Shown: positions 60,201 through 64,000 of the stretch, piece by piece
Layout: each line of letters starts with the position of its first letter
How positions within the stretch are numbered: the first letter of the stretch is position 1
Source: JASHSH01 sp036490215
GTDB lineage: Bacteria > Pseudomonadota > Alphaproteobacteria > Rhodospirillales > Magnetospirillaceae
Assembly: GCA_036490215.1 (NCBI GenBank)
Contig: DASXEH010000077.1
Location: 117,555 to 181,554 of the forward strand
Length of the DNA: 64,000 bases
Reading direction: 5' to 3'
Notes under the pieces: model-generated
Told to the model about the DNA's origin: nothing
Databases searched by the model: none
What the model saw: only the letters and a program-made list of their open reading frames with translations
Program-made: the position numbers and the translations under genes

Positions 60201-60553
60201 AACCGGCCGCCCAGCAGCGGCAAGCCGCGCAGCCGCAACGCCATGCGATCGACGGACGCAAAATCCTTGTCCGCCGCGCCGGCGATGTTGGCGACATGGA
60301 CGCGCTCGGCAACCATCTGCGGCACGGGCAACAGGGTCAGGCTGAGGGAGCCGTCGATCGCCACGGCCCGGCCCAGCTTTTCCTCGACCGCGGTCGAGAT
60401 GCGCTCGCGATAGCCGTTCCAATCGATAAATTCGGGCGCAACCAGCGCCAGGGCGATGATCGCGAGCAACAGCCCGGCGGGAATCGCGACGATCGGGCGC
60501 AGCAGCGGGTGGCGCGCAGGTTTGGCGCTATCCCTTCGCTGCGGTATTTTCAC
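57218..60553 (-). CDS. AsmA-family protein
   Basis: 1111 residues, GTG start at 60553 overlapping the kdsB stop. One N-terminal membrane anchor (LLRPIVAIPAGLLLAIIALALV) precedes PEFIDWNGYRERISTAVEEKLGRAVAIDGSLSLTLLPVPQMVAERVHVAN, the AsmA N-terminal signature. A long repetitive beta-rich periplasmic region follows with a Pro/Ala-rich insert near 800-840, and a C-terminal AsmA_2-type domain. AsmA-like (VPS13/chorein-related) proteins form grooves for lipid transport between inner and outer membrane. Coupling to kdsB hints at an outer-membrane/LPS context. Confidence 0.9.
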   Translation of the reverse strand: MKIPQRRDSAKPARHPLLRPIVAIPAGLLLAIIALALVAPEFIDWNGYRERISTAVEEKLGRAVAIDGSLSLTLLPVPQMVAERVHVANIAGAADKDFASVDRMALRLRGLPLLGGRFEISSLVLERPQIHIERLADGRANWRFVPTPDVHVHSKAPDAGPQSDVSLLSGNGSGALEQIELRDAMVSLRLPRIGVMTAEGINASATAGGESGPFQFRVTGHSGSTPISAQGSIGQLDSKETPVDLALDLGDGAARLSLGGTLTGHDEATVLAGRLTIKAAHADRVAGLIGLANAPSGAIELHGRVAASIQDVAVQNVTFDLPGASLVGYTALNLEGDPQLDLKLSAPRVDFAPWSKMQIAAQDGGKTAAAATPAAALPALTGLAFKLPTWLGASVDLSAESIPWHGVLIRGARLDALLANGEVTVNQVGATLPGNSQVNLFGFVDSSPDGKLNFDGSFETGTDDLRSLLRWLAVDVGAVPEDRLGAARFTGHLAAAPDRVKLDGAEIRVDGTHITTAVDLRLPTATAPRPALGASFSIDTLNADAYRPRAIAASAPVSGTAPTTIPASPSGAVTSLGPLGQWLSAFDANIRGHVGQLVTRGVTLAGLDLDGGLTNGGLTLRSLTVADLEGAKATMAGKVDDLGGTPHFDAMKLDVSATDPHVLLGAIGVTTPPDNLGALTLSAQIDGDAAALTIQSQGAAAGVNATIGGKITTPLATPSVDLNATLTHPNLAGALRLVGVDYRRRAGNQPLSAAFHLTGTAQKLSVDDLKLAIGSITTTGHVGIDLADRTHLDIALNAGDVPLDALMGSAAQTASAAKPAAPAPQVQKAPPGEPAVPQAAPRPNVAVGGIVDHFSHDPIDLTWMRSADASVAITATAFTWGSVKVNNPSLAMTLADGKATLDKFTAKLWDGDLTASAALDDSGAVSGGVQLSKAQLKQAVLGVANLNLADGMIDFGADLTTTGDSPAELMGRLAGSAKIDAHDGTLKGFDLKAADARLKTPNAASLLTLMQAGASGSTPFKSLTGTIKATGGIFTSDDLTLLADGGTMKASGAVNLPAYAMDAHADLHLADAPDAPPLVLRLSGGLSNPRQVMDINPLQTWLAQRGTKVAK

Positions 60554-61329
60554 GGCACCAACTCGCCCTCGCGGGCAATCACCGCTTCGACGAAAGCCAG
60601 GTCGTCCTGCGTGTCGACCGAGGCATGGGTCCGGCCGCGATAATCGACCAGCGCGACGCGAATCGGAATCCCATTCTCCAATGCACGCAGCTGCTCCAGC
60701 TGCTCGGCCCGCTCAAGCGGCGAAGGCGGCAGCGCCGACAGCCGCTCCAGCACCTCGGAGCGATAGCCATAAATGCCGATATGGCGATGCATCGGCGCGT
60801 CGGCGCCGTCGCGGCGGAACGGGATCATCATCTTCGAGAAATAGAGTGCGCGGCCGGTGAGGTCCATCGTCACCATCGTTCCGCTCGACGGGCTCTTGGA
60901 TTTCAGCGCCGTCGTCTCGGCGATCTGCGTCGGCGTCAGGCGCACGGCGGCGGTCACCATCCCGGCCGTTGGGTCGGCGGCGCAGGCATCCACCAAAGCC
61001 TGCACCACCCAAGGCGGCGTCAGCACCGCGTCGCCTTGCAGATTGATGGCGGCGTCGGGCCGCTCTTTCATCTGGCCGATAGCCGCGCGGACGCGATCGG
61101 TCCCGGTTGCCAGATCGGGCGAGGTCATGATCGCCTGGGCGCCGAAGCTCTCGGCATGAACGGCGATGCGCGGATCGTCGGTCGCGATCCATACGCCCGC
61201 AATGCCGTTGACAGCCTTGGCGATGTCCCAGACCCGGTGCAGGAGCGAACGGCCGGCGATTTCGATCAGCGGCTTGCCCGGAAGACGTTTGGACTGATAC
61301 CGCGCCGGGATGACGATGGCGATTTTCAT
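60550..61329 (-). CDS. kdsB: 3-deoxy-manno-octulosonate cytidylyltransferase
   Basis: 259 residues. Activates Kdo as CMP-Kdo for LPS inner core. AIVIPARYQSKRLPGKPLIEIAGRSLLHRVWDIA is the nucleotide-binding start. GVWIATDDPRIA, NLQGDAVLTPPWVVQAL (metal Asp) and HIGIYGYRSEVLERLSALPPSPLERAEQLEQLRALENG are family segments. The Asp in LQGD and the final Asp region DDLAFVEAVI complete the site. First gene of a kdsB-asmA pair. Confidence 0.97.
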   Translation of the reverse strand: MKIAIVIPARYQSKRLPGKPLIEIAGRSLLHRVWDIAKAVNGIAGVWIATDDPRIAVHAESFGAQAIMTSPDLATGTDRVRAAIGQMKERPDAAINLQGDAVLTPPWVVQALVDACAADPTAGMVTAAVRLTPTQIAETTALKSKSPSSGTMVTMDLTGRALYFSKMMIPFRRDGADAPMHRHIGIYGYRSEVLERLSALPPSPLERAEQLEQLRALENGIPIRVALVDYRGRTHASVDTQDDLAFVEAVIAREGELVP

Positions 61330-61430
61330 GCGCCCGTTCGAGACCTCCGTTTCCGATCGCTGCGGTCTTGGCGCCGCAGGCGCATCACGGGCTCACCTTG
61401 GCCTTGATCCGCGGCGTCGGCAATCCATCG

Positions 61431-61458
61431 ATTCTTGGCCATCAATTCTCGGCCATCA
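61431..61458. repeat. 14-base tandem duplication at a stop codon
   Basis: Two direct copies of ATTCTyGGCCATCA plus a further ATTC at the end of the duplicated-Cys gene. The gene's stop codon lies in the copy closest to the gene. Confidence 0.6.
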
Positions 61459-62082
61459 ATTCGTGACCGCAAACCCGCCGCCGCAGCCGACGCGCACCTG
61501 GCGAACGATGCTGAAGATCCCCTTCTCTTCGCTGTCCAACCCCTGCACGCCCTTGAGCTGAATCGCCAGGCCCAACAGCATCCAATCGCTATAGGTGATC
61601 TTGGTGCGGATCATGCCCTCATAGCAGGTGCAAAACGACGACTTCTTGTTGTCCGGGATGTCTTTGAATGCCATGCAGGAGTTGTGCAGCGCCGGCACAC
61701 CGGCATCGGGGAAGGTCGCACGCTCTTCGGCGGTGCTGCCGGCGCCGTTCTTGATGCGGCAGTAATTGACGTCGAAGATATTCTTTTCCATGGCGGCCTT
61801 GCTGTCGGCGTCGAGCCCGTCTGGCCCCTTGGTCTTCAAGGTCTCGCTGACCTTGGCAAAGGTCGCGTAGGGAATATCGGCTTGAACCGCCGTGGTGTAG
61901 CAAGAGCACACGCTCTGCCGTTTGTCGGCCGGGACATCCTTGGCATTCAAGCATCCCTCGCGCAGGCTCTTCACGGTTTCGGCCGGGTATTTGCCGGCCG
62001 TCGCGGTCGCGCTGTCGGCGGCCCAAGCCACAGGAGCGAAGCCGATCGTCGCCGCCATCACCAAGGAAACGATAAACCGCAT
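61456..62082 (-). CDS. Secreted protein with exact duplicated Cys pattern
   Basis: 208 residues; signal peptide MRFIVSLVMAATIGFAPVAWA. The mature protein has eight Cys at 44, 59, 61, 108 and 136, 151, 153, 200. Both halves are C-x14-C-x-C-x46-C, and the period is exactly 92 residues. Each begins with a related segment (GCLNAKDVPADKRQSVCSCY and SCMAFKDIPDNKKSSFCTCY). Likely two disulfide-linked or metal-binding domains in the periplasm. No family recognised. Located between the cyclase and kdsB, same strand. Confidence 0.85.
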   Translation of the reverse strand: MRFIVSLVMAATIGFAPVAWAADSATATAGKYPAETVKSLREGCLNAKDVPADKRQSVCSCYTTAVQADIPYATFAKVSETLKTKGPDGLDADSKAAMEKNIFDVNYCRIKNGAGSTAEERATFPDAGVPALHNSCMAFKDIPDNKKSSFCTCYEGMIRTKITYSDWMLLGLAIQLKGVQGLDSEEKGIFSIVRQVRVGCGGGFAVTN

Positions 62083-62160
62083 GACGAAAATCCTGTCGAA
62101 TGGAGAGGCCCGAACGGGCGAGGGACAGCGATGAGATGAAGTTAAAGCAAGAGCCGGAGT

Positions 62161-63876
62161 CTAGGTCCAGGCCACGTCGTAAAGGGTTATCTTTTCGGAA
62201 AAGCCTTTGAGTGCCACCGGCCCGCGCGATCTGAAATTGGCCTTGCCGCCGGACAATTCGCGCACGACGTTGGTGCACACGATCTGATCCGTACCGGCCG
62301 CCGCACACACGCGCGCTGCCAGCTGGACCGTGGCGCCGAACAGATCTTCTTCTTCCTGAATCGGCTCGCCGGCATTGATGCCGATGCGCAGATGCAATTC
62401 CTGATCGGGGAACCGCGCATTGTTGGCGGCGCAGGCGCGCTGGATGGCGATCGTCGCCTCGACGGCCGAAGCCGGGCTCGGGAACGAGGCCATGATGCCG
62501 TCACCCGTATGCTTGACTTGCTTGCCGCCATATTCGTTCAGCGCCGCGCGCACGATACTGTTATGCCGGCGCACGATCACCTGCGCGGCCTGATCGCCTT
62601 TGACCTGCGTCATGTCGGTCGAGCCGACCATGTCGGTGAACATCACCGCCATGATGCGCGGTGCGGCCTCGGCGCTCTGCGGCTTGCCCCAGGCATCGAA
62701 CAGCGCCTTCATCGGCGGCAGCGGCATGGCCGGGTTTTCGATGAAGGATTCGGCGGCCACGCGGCCAGCCTGCACCATGCCGAGATAACGCTTCTCGGTC
62801 ATGTATTCTTCGTATTTGGCGCTGAAGCTCTTGGCGGCGTCTTTGCGCGTGCCCATATCGGTCAGCGCACTGGCCAGAAGCTCGCGGCGCTGTTCCGCCT
62901 CGAGTCCGTTCTTGTCGCCGACCACGTCCACGGCGCCGGCCAGCATCAGGCTGACGCCGAAGCGGTTATAAGCATCGAGCTGCGGCCGCGATTTCTGCAC
63001 TTCGCTCAAAAGCCCCTGGGTGAACTTGCCCATGGTGCCGCGCTGCATCTCGACGGCAACACCCGCGCTCTCTTCAGCCGGTTCTTCGGTGGGCTTTTCC
63101 TCGGCGACCGGTTCCTCAGGCTTTTTCTCTTCCTCGGGCAGAGGATCATCCAGAACGTCGGCGAGCGTGTCTTCCTCGTCCTTCGGTTCCTCTTCGGCCT
63201 TCTTCTTGGGCTTGGGCGGCGCTTTGGCCTTGGCCGATTTGCGCGGGGCCGGTGCGCTCGGTGCGCGATCGGTGAACCCGGCCCAACGCACTTTCCGACT
63301 GGCCAGGGGAATCGCGATGATCAGGAAGCTGGTGATGAAAATGACGAATTGCAGCGGACCGAGATAGGAATAGTGAAGCTGCATCCACGCGCTCTTCTGC
63401 AGCACGAAAGACGCCACCATCGTCACCACAACGGCCCCGATCAGCGAGCCGACGATGACCAGCACCATGCGGCCGAGCGCGCCAATTGTGCCTTGCGCCG
63501 CGCTGGCGTTGGCCTGCTGGCGTGCAGCGATCGCGCCGCGCGAAACGCCGGCCGTTGCCGCCGCGCGGCCACCGCCACCGCCGCCGAAATCGTCGAAGCC
63601 ACCGCCTCCGCCGCCACGGGCGAGGCCGCCACGCGGCGCGGCCGGCTTGCGCGGCGGCGGCTTGTCGGTGGCATAGACGGTGGTTTCTTCGCTGGTGTTC
63701 TCGGACGAGTTATAGACCTCGCGCGAAACTTTGACCGATGTGGCCAGTTCGCGCTCGATGGTCTTGGCTTCCTCGATCGCCTTCTCGCGCTCGTCGCGCC
63801 GGTAACGGGCGTGCAGCACCCATCGACCACCGTCGATGAGATAAACTTCGTATGTCGTGACCGAAAGCGGAGCCAT
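62161..63876 (-). CDS. Membrane-bound class III adenylate/guanylate cyclase
   Basis: 571 residues. An N-terminal segment (SVTTYEVYLIDGGRWVLHARYRRDEREKAIEEA) resembles a small beta/alpha sensor. A Gly/Arg-rich linker (about 85-115), two membrane helices (about 130-160 and 170-195) and a long Lys/Glu/Pro-rich cytoplasmic linker (about 215-275) follow. The C-terminal cyclase domain (about 405-571) has both metal Asp, in IMAVMFTDMVGSTDM and VKHTGDGIMASF, and INAGEPIQEEEDLFGATVQLAARV. Makes cAMP or cGMP; substrate not settled by motifs alone. ATG 63876. Confidence 0.92.
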   Translation of the reverse strand: MAPLSVTTYEVYLIDGGRWVLHARYRRDEREKAIEEAKTIERELATSVKVSREVYNSSENTSEETTVYATDKPPPRKPAAPRGGLARGGGGGGFDDFGGGGGGRAAATAGVSRGAIAARQQANASAAQGTIGALGRMVLVIVGSLIGAVVVTMVASFVLQKSAWMQLHYSYLGPLQFVIFITSFLIIAIPLASRKVRWAGFTDRAPSAPAPRKSAKAKAPPKPKKKAEEEPKDEEDTLADVLDDPLPEEEKKPEEPVAEEKPTEEPAEESAGVAVEMQRGTMGKFTQGLLSEVQKSRPQLDAYNRFGVSLMLAGAVDVVGDKNGLEAEQRRELLASALTDMGTRKDAAKSFSAKYEEYMTEKRYLGMVQAGRVAAESFIENPAMPLPPMKALFDAWGKPQSAEAAPRIMAVMFTDMVGSTDMTQVKGDQAAQVIVRRHNSIVRAALNEYGGKQVKHTGDGIMASFPSPASAVEATIAIQRACAANNARFPDQELHLRIGINAGEPIQEEEDLFGATVQLAARVCAAAGTDQIVCTNVVRELSGGKANFRSRGPVALKGFSEKITLYDVAWT

Positions 63877-64000
63877 GCGTCCCTAAAGAGCCGGTTCCGC
63901 TAATCCAAGGCTTGGTTAGGCGCAGACATAGCAATACTCCCGCCAATCTAAGACGGTGATAAACCCGCAACCCTATCAAGCATACCTAATAATTAGGAAA
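63877..64000. other. AT-rich region upstream of the cyclase, window end
   Basis: About 120 bases leading to the right edge. It contains a perfect palindrome CCTAAT-A-ATTAGG at 63985-63997 in an AT-rich stretch, a possible promoter or operator for the leftward cyclase gene. No ORF was recognised. Confidence 0.4.

Noticed and set aside
1..64000. Search for tRNAs, CRISPR arrays, insertion sequences and prophage genes
   Set aside because: No tRNA-like T-loop with acceptor stem outside ssrA, no regularly spaced repeats, no transposase, integrase or phage structural genes were recognised.

Overview
The window is GC-rich chromosomal DNA, almost certainly from an alphaproteobacterium. The evidence is a permuted two-piece ssrA gene followed by an alpha-type sspB, a CtaA-type heme A synthase, Coq7, a dnaK promoter close to the alphaproteobacterial heat-shock consensus, and several families of short palindromic intergenic repeats. 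The genus cannot be named from the sequence alone. No insertion sequence, prophage, CRISPR array, tRNA or rRNA was recognised. Small AT-richer stretches (3853-4225, 10675-10953, 48516-49250, 54128-54658) look like minor accessory islets.

Layout. 1-8.2 kb: partial MFS carrier, a cytosolic hybrid histidine kinase with five PAS domains, a cysteine-less peroxiredoxin-like/2OG-Fe(II) oxygenase fusion, an MFS exporter and a PhoR-like kinase. 8.2-14.4 kb: AmpG, a diguanylate cyclase, DUF488, TypA/BipA and a PfkB kinase. 14.5-19.3 kb: Sel1-repeat protein, EI24/CysZ-like membrane protein, two lipoproteins, Nth and a small Ser/Gly/Ala-rich protein. 19.4-23.7 kb: DapB and the dnaK-dnaJ operon. 23.9-27.2 kb: YqaA-DsbB-Coq7, an AraC/GyrI-like regulator and an HNH nuclease. 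27.4-34.0 kb: an eight-gene operon discussed below. 34.1-43.8 kb: Fsr-type MFS, carboxylesterase, a 1155-residue double flavoprotein resembling fused NfnB and NfnA, CtaA, an MGDG-synthase-like glycosyltransferase, ThyA and an SDR. 44.0-46.5 kb: ada-2OG oxygenase-alkB alkylation-repair operon. 46.7-54.7 kb: Atm1-type ABC exporter, an NTF2-like protein, a Phd/RelE toxin-antitoxin pair, a YkgJ-like protein, ssrA, sspB, fumarase and small orphans. 54.7-64 kb: leucine leader peptide and leuA, phasin, AsmA-KdsB, a duplicated-cysteine secreted protein and a membrane-bound class III nucleotide cyclase.

The best candidate for an undescribed system is 27380-34041. It opens with an operator-like block of four ACTCTG/CAGAGT hexamers. 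A co-directional, overlapping gene set follows: a small membrane protein, a LolD/MacB-type ATPase, an FtsX-fold permease, a periplasmic LolA-like carrier, an outer-membrane beta-barrel candidate, two paralogous four-helix membrane proteins and a winged-helix regulator. It closes with a strong terminator-like hairpin. I read it as a self-regulated, dedicated inner-to-outer-membrane lipid or lipoprotein trafficking route. The substrate is unknown.

Other points of note are a leucine attenuator whose leader ORF may be leaderless, the ssrA-sspB adjacency with a readable ten-residue tag, and an exactly repeated eight-cysteine pattern in a secreted protein.
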